From the NCBI GenBank assembly GCA_037044905.1, contig JBAOKB010000185.1:186001-250000 (forward strand): a stretch of DNA of 64,000 nucleotides, written 5' to 3'. Origin of the DNA: Hortaea werneckii (lineage: Eukaryota; Ascomycota; Dothideomycetes; Mycosphaerellales; Teratosphaeriaceae). The position numbers and the translations under genes were made by a program. This document shows, piece by piece, positions 1-11,451 of the stretch (the first letter of the stretch is position 1; each line of letters begins with the position of its first letter). Under the pieces are notes generated by a model that searched no databases, was not told the origin of the DNA, and saw nothing but the letters and a program-made list of their open reading frames with translations.

Positions 1-1024
1 CGGCCGCTCGACCAATTTCTCCACCTTCCCGTTTGGCTTCCTGTGTGCCATTTCGGAACGTGAGAAGAAACCCAAGCTCAAGAAAGACTTCGAGCCTTTC
101 TTCAGCACTGTCGTAAACCTCGCTCTCTGCATCTCTCGGGGCTCCAAACAGATTCAGGTGACCGAATGGATTGCTTTTGGTGGAGGGCAAGTGTGCATCG
201 GTATGCCATAGTGGAAAGATCTGTGCAGCTCTTTTTGCTGAAGCCTCCGGGTCAGCAGGAGCCGGCGTAAGACCTACTGCGAGAAAAGAGGCCATAGTAG
301 CGAGTTGGTGTACGAGCAGCTTGTTGCCTCCTTTCTCCAGGCCTGAAGATGACGTTTTGGAAGCAATCTGTCTCGTCCACTTCTCGCCATCCTGTTTTGT
401 GCCATTGACATTCTGTGACCCGCTTGTGGCGCGCCAACCCAGTAAGTTTTCGAAAGTCCTCAGAGTCTTGACCCACGCGCCAGGCACAATCATGACTGCC
501 TCGCCTAAGCTTGGAGATGATAAGATCCAGTCCATCACTTCCAGACTGAATAACCTGACGTCTGTAGATAGATGCGTCATTCCGGCCCTAGCATAGAGTA
601 GAAGCTGATCCAGAGACCCTATTTCATCCACGGGAAGAGATTTCAGCAACTTCAACAGCTGACTCCGCACGCCACCATTTCCATCCAAAATCAACGCCTG
701 CGCCTTGGCAACTACCGCGCTTGCAGGCTGAGGCAAGCCTTCACCTTCCGGGCTCTGAGCGAGCATGCATGCTGTAGTCAGATACTGAAGAGCGTCACGG
801 CGTTGGGTCTCGTTCTTGCTGGCGAGAAGGGACAGATTATGGTTGAAGAGAGCACCGGTATCGCGTGGTCCAGAAGAAACGGATTGCTGTTTGAATACGA
901 TACTCTTCGCAGAGAAAGAAGTGTCTGTGGCGTTGGTGTTGGTAGGGCGTTTCTTGCCGACTTTGAGCTTCGGTTTCTGAAAGTCCTGCTTTTTCTCCTT
1001 CTTACGTTTCGCGCTCGCGCCCAT
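1..1024 (-). CDS. IPI1: Pre-rRNA-processing protein Ipi1 (partial, C-terminus off window)
   Basis: An open frame with no stop runs from an ATG at 1024 to the left edge (341 codons seen). The N-terminus begins MGASAKRKKEKKQDFQKPKL, followed by KVGKKRP and TDTSFSAKSIV, the signature start of the fungal Ipi1/Tex10 family. The body is helical and fits an Ipi1 N-terminal HEAT-like domain. In yeast Ipi1 works with Ipi3 and Rix1 in ITS2 processing and late 60S maturation in the nucleoplasm. The visible end (KREGGEIGRAA) fits the family C-terminal region, so little is missing. No intron is apparent. It lies head to head with the roadblock gene, 288 bp apart. Identity comes from motif recognition and is fairly sure. 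Confidence 0.82.
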   Translation of the reverse strand, partial: MGASAKRKKEKKQDFQKPKLKVGKKRPTNTNATDTSFSAKSIVFKQQSVSSGPRDTGALFNHNLSLLASKNETQRRDALQYLTTACMLAQSPEGEGLPQPASAVVAKAQALILDGNGGVRSQLLKLLKSLPVDEIGSLDQLLLYARAGMTHLSTDVRLFSLEVMDWILSSPSLGEAVMIVPGAWVKTLRTFENLLGWRATSGSQNVNGTKQDGEKWTRQIASKTSSSGLEKGGNKLLVHQLATMASFLAVGLTPAPADPEASAKRAAQIFPLWHTDAHLPSTKSNPFGHLNLFGAPRDAESEVYDSAEERLEVFLELGFLLTFRNGTQEAKREGGEIGRAA

Positions 1025-1312
1025 GTTGAATCCTTCAGCGAGTCTGATGGACAGCAGAGAGCATCCAAAATAGGAAGTAGGACGAAGCTCGCGCAAAGTA
1101 ACTTGAAAGGTCCGGATTTGCACAGAGAAGTCTGTCCCAGAAGTTTTTGTCGAGGTCTTGGCACATCGGGGCTCAGACCTGGTCATGCCGACATGGTTTG
1201 TTGATGCATTGCCTGATTTGCCTGTTTGCGATTGCCCTTCTCCGTGAAAGCGCACGACTCCTCGTTTACTTCCCAACTGCGTTCGAAGGTTGTCATTTGG
1301 CAGTGCTCAATC

Positions 1313-1765
1313 ATGGCGATGCAACAACCGTCTCCGACCGCTTCAACACAGGCACTTCTCGCGCGACTTGCAAACCGCCCAGGAGTCCAAAGCACCCTGA
1401 TCTTGTCCCGAGACACGGGAGCTATAGTGCGCTCTTCAGGTCTTGTGCTTGCCGAAGACGCTGAAGTCGAAGAGGCAGCTCCGACTGCCAATGGCACCTA
1501 CCTCAACGGCGGCGAGACCAACAATACCGCCCAGAATGGTGGGCCAGATGGGAAGCAAAAGAATAACAAAGGCACACGCAAGGCAGAGGAAGTAGCGAGC
1601 TTGGTATGGAGATTCATGAAACATGTGGGCGAGTTTGTTGAGGAGTTGAACGGAGAGGGTGACGAGGGCAAATTGATCAGGGTCAGGACGAAGAAGAATG
1701 AGGTGGTTGTGGTTCCTGAAGGACGCTTTCTGCTGTGTGTGATTCATGAGACGCCTGCCGCCTAA
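1313..1765 (+). CDS. Roadblock/LC7 domain protein (dynein light chain type)
   Basis: A 150-residue single-exon protein. I chose the ATG at 1313 (MAMQQPSPTASTQ) rather than the in-frame ATG at 1226 because the family starts just before the helix leading into the LLARLANRPGVQSTLILSRD segment. That segment is followed by GAIVRSSG and, near the end, RVRTKKNEVVVVPEGRFLL, matching the alpha-beta roadblock/LC7 fold. A low-complexity Gly/Asn insert (about residues 55-85) splits the domain. Family members are dynein light chains or Ragulator/MglB-type GTPase regulators; the sequence does not settle which. It probably shares a divergent promoter with IPI1. Confidence 0.75.
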   Translation: MAMQQPSPTASTQALLARLANRPGVQSTLILSRDTGAIVRSSGLVLAEDAEVEEAAPTANGTYLNGGETNNTAQNGGPDGKQKNNKGTRKAEEVASLVWRFMKHVGEFVEELNGEGDEGKLIRVRTKKNEVVVVPEGRFLLCVIHETPAA

Positions 1766-1968
1766 GTCTGTTCCGACCAACAGGGAAAATGAATTTACGA
1801 GTGCGATCATACAAACGCGAAGCTATGCATCGGCATCGAAATATGGGAGCCTCCACGCCTTCCGTTTCAGAAGCCTCTCCAAGACCTAATTGGTTGAGAC
1901 CGCTTCCTCGTCCGAGACATCAAGACAGGATACCCGGACTGGGCAGATCCTGCATTCTCGCCGCCGTC

Positions 1969-2514
1969 TTACCAATGTGACTCTGAGATTTCTACCTCAT
2001 TCACATCTACACCGTCTTTGAACCACCGCTCCGCATCAGAGATCTCGACATCGTTCCCACTCATCATCCTCTTCCGCATCCGCCCATCCTGCATAAACGT
2101 CCAGTCTTCGAGGCCATAGCATCGCTTCTACTTCAACTGGTCCTGGACATCCTGATACTCATACCAGAACTGCACCGCTATCTTGTCATCCGAGAATGCA
2201 AAGAGCTCTTTCCGCAAGCGGTACTTCTTTTCACGCTGCCATTTGGCAGTAAGAAAGTCAATGATAGCTGCATGGCCGGTGAAGAAGTGGTCGCGATTGC
2301 GCCAGATGCAATCTTCAGTGTATGCTTTTGACACCGCGACAGGATCTCTAAATTTCAACGTGGACACCTTTGTCAGCCTCATGTACACGATGAATTGTAG
2401 CGATGAGCGGCAGAAAGAGAGTGATGGGAGCCCTTACTGAGTATTCCACAAGTCTTGAGCTTTCTTGACTTTGGCGTGGGCTGTTTCCACTGTGAAGGGC
2501 GGCGCTAGGGACAT
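1969..2514 (-). pseudogene. DUF1348 / NTF2-like small protein with an in-frame stop
   Basis: Exon 1 starts at the ATG at 2514 (MSLAPPFTVETAH). Its intron begins GTAAGG and ends TTTAG. Exon 2 then reads DPVAVSKAYTEDCIWRNRD, the SnoaL/NTF2-like DUF1348 pattern. After residues VQDQLK the frame meets TAG at 2130..2128, then stays open as KRCYGLEDWTF...EISESHW to a TAA at 1971..1969. The family has Trp just before this point (pattern QW-x-RxYG-x-E-x-W), so the TAG looks like a TGG-to-TAG transition. Without it the protein would be about 150 residues, the usual length. DUF1348 function is unknown. It could be a true pseudogene, a polymorphism or a sequencing error. Confidence 0.72.
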
Positions 2515-2938
2515 TGTGGCAATATCCAACGATCTACCCAATGGCTTTGCCAAGTAGAAGGTAGCAAGCTTCGACTCAGCAATGGTTTGCGAGGCTTTGT
2601 GTGGCGCTTACTGCGCTCTACTTCGCACACGTGATCGTAGCTCCGAAAACAATCGCGACACACGTTGCGCCCGAGAGAATGCCAGACTCTTGAAAGCTTA
2701 AAAGCAATGCCGTTTTTACCTTTGCTCGTTATCTGTATCGCAATGCCTAGCACGCTGATCATTGGGGTTGATCTTGTAAGCTGCTGAGCAAGCGGAAGGT
2801 TCATGTGATTCAACCAAATGAGGCGGCAGGAATTGAGCTGCAGAAGCGTCAACGTCAACACTTTGACGCCTCATAAGGAGAACAGTAACATAAGACATGA
2901 CAAAGACCGCACGGTAAGAGAAGCTGACACGACTAGCA
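2515..2938. promoter_or_regulatory. Divergent intergenic region, DUF1348 gene and Zn2Cys6 factor
   Basis: This 424 bp gap separates two head-to-head genes and should hold both promoters. No TATA box, RNA gene or convincing ORF was seen; the short frames here lack family motifs. Confidence 0.4.
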
Positions 2939-5900
2939 ATGTCGACTACAACAGACTCCAACACATCTCCAGCTAGCAATAGCGCACTGACCACCAGCCT
3001 TGCTACTGGTACAGGCCATGCCAAAGGTGGCAACAGTGCCATTCATCTCAAACAGAAGCGTGCGCGATCGCAGCTCAGCTGTACACCTTGTCGACATGGC
3101 AAGCTTAAATGCAATCGGGAGAAGCCAGCCTGTGATCAATGTGGCAAAAGAAATAGATCCGAGCAATGTGTCTACGTGCCTCCGCCTGTCAAAAGCAGGC
3201 AGCCGCAAAATGTCAAGGGCAGGATTCGGCAGCTAGAGGAGCTGGTCGTGGGTCTCATGGGGACGCAACAACAGCAGCAGCAGCAGCCACAGCATCGTGC
3301 CCAAGGCGGCAGGAAGCAGAGCTCGTCGACGTCTGGTCCCGTAGAAGCTAGCAACAATCATGGCAGCATCAGCCAAGGGGACACGGCTCTGTTTTCAGAA
3401 CCTACTCCACCAAGCGACAGCGACATCGGTTCCCAAGCGGCCAATGCTGGATCACAAGACTGGCAAATGGAATTCAGAGGCGAGACCTCGCCACCTTTTC
3501 AAGATGACTTGGTTGATGCAGCAATCACGCCTTTTGGGCAGATGAAGGTCAGCAAAAATGAGATCTCATACGTGGGTGGCAATCACTGGAACGCCATCCT
3601 CAATTCCATTTCCGAGCTGAAGCAGGACCTGGGCGAGGACAGAGAAAGCAACGAGGATGAAGAGGGCGATGACGATGCTGAAGGTGATGTGAGTCCAACG
3701 CGAGTTCGCCGAGGCTCACAAGGACCTTGGTCTCATGGTTATTCCGCCGATTCGGCGAGTCCACCTGACTTCCGGGGGCAGACGCACCCAAGTGTGGGAA
3801 TGGGGTTCATTTTTGAGTCTGCCGGCGCGGTGACAAAAGAGCAATTGATCGCTGCTATACCGGAGAAACGAACAGCAGATAGATTGTTGAGTCTATGGTA
3901 AGACTTTGATGGGCAGGAGACCCACAACTGTTTCTCTATGCTATTGAAAAAAATTGCTGACACATTATCCTACCCAGGTTCAACTCACCCGATCCTTTCA
4001 AACCGATTATCCACGCACCGACGTTTCAAGAAGAGTACAAGCGGTTTTGGCGTGAGCCGAAGAGCACTCCCACAATGTGGCTCGGTCTCTTGTTCAGCAT
4101 TCTGAGCCTTGCTGCAAGCTTCGCACTGAGAGATAGCGACCCCTCAAGTCCACGAACGAAGCAGGTCCTTGCAGGTGTGACCAGGTACCACAGCATGGCA
4201 GCCTCGGCGGCCGTCTTAGCGGACTTCACAAAGCCCAAGGCTCATACCATTGAGACCTTGATCCTTTACACCGCTGGTCTGCGAAGCGATAACGCTTTCA
4301 TGAACGTTTGGCTCTCAATCGGACTAATCATCCGCCTTGCGTTGCGTATGGGATACCACAGGGACGGAAAGCACTACCCGAACATTTCTCCCTTCAGTGG
4401 CGAGATGAGACGGCGGATATGGGCCATCATAAGCATGATCGATGTCTTGATCTCTTTTCAGCTTGGCCTGCCAAGCATGGTCAAAACTATCCAAAGCGAT
4501 GCGGAGCCTCCGTCAAACCTCCTAGATCGAGACTTTCGCCCTGACTGTGGCTTGTTGCCTCAAGGTAGAGGCATCGACGAGCTGACACCATCCTCATATA
4601 CCAGAGCCAAGCTCAGGATTGTGAGAGTATTCGCAGATGCAGCCGAGCTATCACACGCCACTGTGCCGCCTGCCTACGACGAGATGATGAAGCTTGATCG
4701 GGAGCTAGAGGAGGCAAAGGCGGCGGTCCCGCCCTCGCTGCAGATGCCAGAGGACTCAACAGCTATCATTACGGATCCGCCGGAGCAACTGATGTGCCGT
4801 TTCAACCTTGACTTGCTATATCTCAAGACCAAGACAGTGCTGCACAGACGGTACATGCTTGTCCCATATGAAAGGCTCAGCCCGAGTGAGCAGGAGTTTG
4901 GCATCGGAGCCAGCAGGCGGCTGTGCACGGAGTGTGCACTTAGAGTGCTACAGCATCACCACACCATTTACACGGCAAGCCAAGTCGGAGGTCAACTGGA
5001 GTCCGTGAAATGGTACATGGGCTCGATTTCGACCCACGATTTCCTACTGGCGGCAATGATCATCTGTCTTGAGCTTTCCAAACAGATGAGCGACCCTGCA
5101 TTTGGTCGACACCCCGAAACGATGCTCGCATGTCCGCGGAGAGGCGCTATGATGGAAGCGCTCGAGCGGTCTCAGAAGATTTGGAGCGAGGCGGCAGCGT
5201 CAAAGACGAAAGTGAACGCCGATGGTCAGGGTGGAACTACTTTTGGTCGAGACCCTACAAAGAGAAGCACATCGTTGTTCGACGATACGGAGAAAGCTGC
5301 TAGAGCTTTGGGCCTGATGTTGGAAAAGGTGAAGAAGCAGTTCGGTGCGAGGGGGTATCGTCAGGGCGAGCAGATGGTCAGTGGTTGTGTTGGCGGGATT
5401 GGACCAGCACTTCGGGATCATGAAGCTGCACAACGAAGCCGTCTGAGTGGTTTTGCCGGCGTCGAGGAACAGCGCAATGATGCATTGAGCGCACAGCCAG
5501 TAGGACAGCAAGAGGCTCCGAGCTTTATGGAAATGTGCAACATGGCTTCCTGGAGCTCTACTGGAGACTTTGCAGGCTTCCAAGCCAGAGGTAATCCTGT
5601 GCAGGGGAAAGTAGCGCCAGCAAGTGATATTCCAGTCAACGGGAATGCAATATCCACAGGCAACGCCGCAGATACTTTCCAGCTCGACGGACTGCTAGGA
5701 GGTGAGAAAATGCAACAACAGCAACAAGCAATGGATTTTTCCACCATTGGGAGCATGCTCGACCTCGAAAACAGCGACCTTAATTGGGAGATGTGGGACA
5801 ACGAGATTACTGGAGTACAGCCAAACAATGATCAAAGTGGTAACGGATGGGCATTTGGCCAACCCGACGAATCCCACTTTCCTTTCGGAAACCCATTGAA

Positions 5901-6207
5901 TGACCAGAGAAGACCAGTAGTTGCAGGCAACGCTCTGATGCCAAACGGCAGCGGACCGTTACCCATGGGCCCAATGACCGAGTTGAGCGAGACCGGTTAC
6001 TTGCCTGATCCGCTAGCTGACGACTTGGAGATGCATGATCTGGTCGCATCTAGCGGGAATGCGAACGCACCAAGTATGGAAGATGTGACATTTGATTTAA
6101 GACATTTCGACTATAATAAGTCTGGAGCGTATCCTGTCTCACAGGCTGATTGGGAGTACTTTCGACGGCGAAATGGTACCACTGTCACAGATCAGGGTTT
6201 ACTGTAA
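2939..6207 (+). CDS. Zn2Cys6 fungal transcription factor
   Basis: Two exons, 2939..3897 and 3978..6207, give 1062 residues. The intron (GTAAGA...CCCAG) joins LLSLW to FNSPDPFKP in frame. The N-terminal zinc cluster runs from Cys48 to Cys77 with spacing C-x2-C-x6-C-x6-C-x2-C-x8-C (SCTPCRHGKLKCNREKPAC). A short linker helix follows (KGRIRQLEELVVGLMG), then a Gln-rich and acidic low-complexity stretch. The central part, with RRRIWAIISMIDVLISFQ, matches the fungal-specific transcription factor domain (Fungal_trans). The long C-terminus is acidic and Asn/Gln-rich and is probably the activation region. It is a nuclear DNA-binding regulator; target genes cannot be read from the sequence. The next gene is convergent. 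Confidence 0.9.
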
Positions 6208-6432
6208 AGAGACACGACGGCCATACCCTCGATGAGGAACCAGAGACTGGAGAGCGAATAGCATCAATTTCGACCTTCTGGTCGTCAATGAGAGGGCATA
6301 AGAGAGAAAGAAAATCTTCCAACGAATGGAACCGCTCTCTGGCTCGGAAGGCATCCCCGGGGCGAATCGGGAAGCGTTGAGAGGGCCCTCATGAGCAGTC
6401 TCACCAAAGTTCCTCGGCCCGCTTCTCAATCA

Positions 6433-7317
6433 TCAGATAATAAAGGCATACACACTCGCCGCCACAGCACCTACCACAACCGCGCAGAAAATCCCAAAAT
6501 TCCGTATGAAAGCCTTTTCAGACAGCTTCGACCACCGATCGATCCTCGAAGCAAACCCGACCGGATCGTTGACCCGCGGGAAAGGCTCCTCTGGCACCGG
6601 TTTGCCAAGGAACTTGCAAATGGGTTCCCATCCATCCTCCACGCTCCACTCTAGCAGCCGTTCCGATGGCACCAGGCCCCGAATCATCGCGCAGTGTTCG
6701 CGGTAGATCCACTTCCCGTTCTTCCGCATAGCATGGTCCAGGACGCCTAGGGAGCCGGAGGTCCCGGCGCGGAAGACTCCCTGGAGGGCGTAGCGGAAAA
6801 AGAATTGCCAGGACCAGTAGCCGTAGGCGGTGAAGACACTGGTGAGCCAGATCATACGGCTCGTGTTGACTGGTCCCAGATTGGCGAGACAGGATGCCTG
6901 CCAGGCGTCGAGGTTGCGTCGGTGATTGAGGATGACTTTGGCCTCGGGGTAGGCGGTGATCAGCTCGGAGGCGAAGACGGACCCGGCTGTGTCGACTACG
7001 GCGGTCGCATGGCCCAGTAGCTCGTCGAATTCTGCTGTCGTGATAGTGCAGTCTCCGTCGTCTGCTCCGTCGAACTTGCGACGCGCGAGTTTGGTCCAGG
7101 CCTGCATACGGTGTGGCACTTCAAACAAGATATCGTAGCCATGGAACGTGTGGTCGTAGCCTAGCTTCAGGAGGGCGACTTGTAACGATTCGGTTGCGGA
7201 GCGAGGGAACCCGGGACAGATGACTTGCATTGGTTTCGCAGGGTCACGTTTCCGTGGAGGCGGAGACGGCTCCTTGTAAATGGTCTTTTCCATAGCGTCG
7301 CGGATAAAGGACGCCAT
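6433..7317 (-). CDS. Sulfotransferase-like P-loop protein with C-terminal membrane anchor
   Basis: A single-exon protein of 294 residues. Near the N-terminus, VICPGFPRSATESLQVALLK resembles the 5'-phosphosulfate-binding loop of the fungal Sulfotransfer_4 family. HRRNLDAWQASCLANL is the matching 3'-phosphate-binding region. EWSVEDGWEPICKFLGKPVP is the conserved C-terminal segment. A hydrophobic stretch at the extreme C-terminus (FCAVVVGAVAASVYAFII) predicts a tail anchor. The substrate is unknown, and many fungal members of this family have no shown sulfotransferase activity. It is convergent with the Zn2Cys6 factor (225 bp between stops). Confidence 0.8.
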   Translation of the reverse strand: MASFIRDAMEKTIYKEPSPPPRKRDPAKPMQVICPGFPRSATESLQVALLKLGYDHTFHGYDILFEVPHRMQAWTKLARRKFDGADDGDCTITTAEFDELLGHATAVVDTAGSVFASELITAYPEAKVILNHRRNLDAWQASCLANLGPVNTSRMIWLTSVFTAYGYWSWQFFFRYALQGVFRAGTSGSLGVLDHAMRKNGKWIYREHCAMIRGLVPSERLLEWSVEDGWEPICKFLGKPVPEEPFPRVNDPVGFASRIDRWSKLSEKAFIRNFGIFCAVVVGAVAASVYAFII

Positions 7318-9265
7318 TGTCGTCGATGAAGGTGGTGGCTGGAATTGAGATATACTTCAGCTTCCTAATGTCTCAAGGGATTTGCACAGTCTGAGTATTT
7401 TGTTCCTGAAGGGTGTGCAACGGCGGGTGATGGGGCAAAAATCCTTGCAGTCTACCAGGAGGGGATCTTCTCTGGCTCATATCTTGTGTTCCTACAGTCG
7501 TGTACAATAAGCGCTTACTACAGCTGATGAATTGACGCTGCTTGGCAATAGCCTTGTGTAATCCAGACATCCATTTGGGGTCTTCTTGACAATATTCCTT
7601 CTTCCCTCGCTTTGCGGCTGAAATAAGCGATGTTCAGCGTGCTGCAAGGCGCCCCTTTTAGCATACTCTAGCTGGTGATTGAGTGGTAGAACAAAGCTTT
7701 TGATCCCTAAAACGGACTCCTCAAAGGTGAGGAGGAAACCAAAAAAAATCCCTAATGTGCAGACACTGAGGAGTATCCGGACTTGAGACTTGCAGGGCTT
7801 TTCGACTCGTTCCAGATAGGAGAACGTCAGCACGCTGTAGCTACGCGAAAGCTGAAAAGCCACCGGGCTGACTGTACGCTGGGCTTTGCATCCTTCTTTC
7901 CCATCATGAACATGGAGGGAGTGAGTTGTAAATAGGAAGGGAGGAATGAAGGGAAGGGAGAAAGGAATAGAGGGAGGGCTCCAGAAGATATAGGACGTGA
8001 GAGAAGAAGCCCAACACGGTGACAGTGTGAGTGAATCGTCTCAGGGCCACCTCATTCTTCGGACGCTATAAGACGTACGAAAATGCCTTTGTTGAAACCC
8101 GGTCAGATTCACCTTTTGGTTGTCCACCCTGGGGTTCAAGATCGCTCTTTTCGAATGCCATTTGCTTCAAGTCAGAGGCGGCTGGAAACGTGCATACTAA
8201 CACCATTTCCGAGTAATGACTTATGCGTGCCACGAGAGCAACAGTTCGATAGTACCTAGGTATCATACGCTCCGGATGCCATTACGACCTTCCTCTTTCT
8301 CATCATTCTCCGCGTGGGGCGGTTTTAGCTCACGTGGAGTCCATGAACGCGGGGAAACAAGACCCACTTTGCAATGAAGTTCGAAAGCTTCACCACTTGG
8401 CTTGGAAGGAAGGTTTCCATTGACAGTCTCGATTGAGATAATATTGCCGAGGTATAGTTAGTGGATCTCTTACAGGCTATTGCAGGAGACGAGTCGGCCT
8501 CAGATAGGCTGCTCGACTCCGAATCACGGGATTTTACAAAAAGGCACGATAGACTACAGCAGTGCAGCATCCTCGGTGAGGTCTTGCAGGACAGCAAGAT
8601 ACCGATCAACATTCGGCTCCCCTAAGAGAATACCGTGAAACAAAGCTACCCAGTCTTCTCACTACGAGCTATCGAAACATGTCCGCCTATACTCGCTTCC
8701 ACGGCCCCATATATAAATGGCTCCTCGCACCAATGAAAAGACTACCAGACAATCTTTCAACAAAGAGCGTTACTTACGCCTAGACTCTTGACTAGGGCTA
8801 CAAGCCTACTACCAAGACTAGCTTAGCCCTGCAGGGAGGATGCATGGTATGCACGCTGTGGGATTCCTCGTGCGGGGGTGGCCAGTGGAAATAGTCTGGG
8901 GTTGGTGGGAATAATGACGAGCCCACAACTGCCGGGCAAGCCGTGGGGTCGTAGAGAGGTACCTATCGTTGCAGTTGCGATATGAAGGTAAGTATTTAAA
9001 GGTGACTTGGGAGCCTGTCCGGAAGAGATGTGATCGATTTGGTTCTTAATCTCATCTCTCCTTCCTATACCTTGTCGAGCAACTATCATTACTACATTGA
9101 AGGGAGTTCTATCGGCAGACGCTGCCCATTACGTTTCTCACATCCTCAATTTCTACTTTCTCTTTCCTCTCGGAGTTCCTCAGAAACAGAAGAGATTGCA
9201 GAAGCATCGACACCGATTGCAAGGCCAACTCTCACCTCACTCAGCCCAAGTAGTTTTGTACAAAT
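7318..9265. other. Gene-poor intergenic region, about 1.9 kb
   Basis: No ORF here carries a recognisable domain; those of 60-125 codons on both strands look like chance frames. A TATATAAA-like box near 8709 is followed by a 16-codon ATG frame near 8732. This could be a distal start for the MFS transcript with an upstream ORF, but support is weak. No tRNA-like B box was found. Confidence 0.4.
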
Positions 9266-11451
9266 ATGGAGCGAACCAGTAGCTCAGGTACCAACCAACT
9301 ATCTCCACACCTCTCGGGGTCTTCGTAGTACATCAAATCAAAAGAGCAATCAAGGCTAACCAGACCGTGTCTCCAGCGAGCTCCCCTGGAACACCCCCAT
9401 CCCCCTCCGACAACACGCACGAAAAAACAGCCCCTTCCCACATCGAGAAGATCCCAACCCACGACCGCGTACCGGGGCATACCGGCTACTACGAGAAGAA
9501 CGGCCTCCGCACCTACGAGAACCCCACCACCACGGCCACGGACCCCGAGTCCCACAATGCGACCCCACGCATGACCTTCCGCCGCCTGATGAGCCTAACA
9601 GCGATGGCCTTCCTGTGGACCGGCTCCCAAATCCCCGTCTACCTCTTCGGCGGGATCCCACCTTTAATCTACTCGGACATAGGGGGCGCGGACCGGTGGA
9701 TCTGGTTCGTGCTGGCGAACCTGCTAAGCCTCGCGGCCGTATGTCCGTTCGTAGGCTCGCTGTCCGACCTGCTAGGGCGCCGGTACGTAGCGATTATCGG
9801 GGCGGGGTTTATTGTCCTGGGCATGATCGTCTGCTCGACGGCGTATACGATGAATGTGTTTATCTGTGGGATGGTGTTTGCGGGGGTTGGGGCCGGGATT
9901 AATGAGTTGACTGCTTTGGCTGTCACGTCGGAGTTGGCGCCGACGAGTCAGAGGGGGAAGTATGTGGCTGTGTTGATTTTTACTATTGTGCCGTTTTGTC
10001 CGTCGGTGTTGTGGGCGCAGCTCATCGCGGCGTATTCGTCGTGGAGGTATGTCGGGTTGTTGTGTGGGGTGTGGGCTTTTATTGGGTTGGTGTTGACTGC
10101 CGTGTTTTATTTCCCGCCGCCTAGGGTCAACTCGGAGGGGTTGAGTCGGAGGGAGGTGTTGAGTCAGATTGATTATGTTGGGGGGATCTTGAGCATTGGT
10201 GGCATGGTCAGTATTATTCACAGGATCCCCATCCTTCCCCTTACAATTCCACATTCTCGAAATGCTGACACGAGACCTCTCGTAGCTCCTCTTCATGGCC
10301 GGAATGCAATGGGGCGGCTACCAGTACTCATGGGGCAGCGCCCACGTCCTCGCACCCCTAATCCTCGGAGCCGCCATGTTAATCGGTTTCTGCCTCTGGG
10401 AGACCTACGGCGCTACACATCCCATGTTCCCCAAGCGACTTCGACAAGATCCGCGAATCCTCGGTTTGACATTGGTCATCACTTTCATCTCCGGGGCGAA
10501 CTTCTTGTAAGTCTTTTCCCCTTCGCCTCTCTCTCTGATGATCCCCTCTCGATCGCCGTTGTTGCATGGCAAATAGCAACGTGTATGGAGAAGCAAAAGG
10601 GCGGGTCCCCATTGCTCCTCCTCCCCTCCTCCTCATCCCCTCCTCGCATCCTCCCCTCCTTCACCCAGCGCAAAGAAAAATCAATAATGAGAATCAAAAC
10701 TGACCCCCCGCCCAGCTCCATCCTAATGTTCTGGCCCACACAAGCCTTCAACATGTACGGGCACTCGCCCCTGGGCGTCGGGATCCGGGGTCTCCCCGTC
10801 GGCTTCTCCATCCTCGTGGGGGCCTGCCTAGTCCTGTACCTCCTCTCCGTCTTCCGAGGCCACAACCGCGAACTGCTCATCCTCTCCTCCATCCTCATGA
10901 CAGCGGGATGCGGCTCGCTCTCGATCGCGCGGATCGACAACCTGCACCAACTCTGGGGTCTGCTGGTCCTCGCGGGATTGGGGATAGGCGGGATCGTGGT
11001 GCCGGCTAGTATCATAACCACAATAATCTGTCCGGATGATCTGATCGCGACGATTGCGGCGCTGACGCTGGCGATCCGGGTTATTGGGGGGTCGATAGGG
11101 TATTGTGTTTACTACAACGTGTTCATCAACAAGTTCGTACCCGCGGCGACGTATTATATCGGGGGGACTATGACGGAGAAGTTGAATATTACGTCTGAGG
11201 AGCTGATTGGGAAAGCGATTGAGATCACAGGGGCGTCGTTGTTGCCGGCGTTGAAGGAGATTCCCGGTATTGGGGGTGTGCCCGGGGCGTACGAGATGGT
11301 GGTTGTGGCGGGCCAGATGGCGTACGCGGAGGCGTATAAGTGGGTGTATTATGTGAGTATTGCGTTTGGCTGCGTGAGTATCGTGGCGTCCTGCTTTTTG
11401 GGGGATATTAGCAAGTATATGGATGATCATGTGGCGGTGGTCATGCATTAA
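9266..11451 (+). CDS. TRI12-type MFS drug/toxin efflux transporter
   Basis: The likely model is 9266..9287, 9347..10206, 10286..10506 and 10716..11451 (about 612 residues). The first junction is uncertain: an alternative acceptor gives exon 2 at 9329. Introns 10207..10285 and 10507..10715 restore transmembrane helices (FMAGMQWGGYQYSW, then SILMFWPTQAFNMYG) that are lost on read-through. The protein shows 12-14 hydrophobic segments and SLSDLLGRRY, the MFS loop 2-3 signature. ELAPTSQRGKYVA fits the fungal trichothecene-efflux (TRI12) family. Such pumps sit in the plasma membrane and export toxins or drugs; the substrate here is unknown. No biosynthetic gene cluster is visible beside it. Confidence 0.82.
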
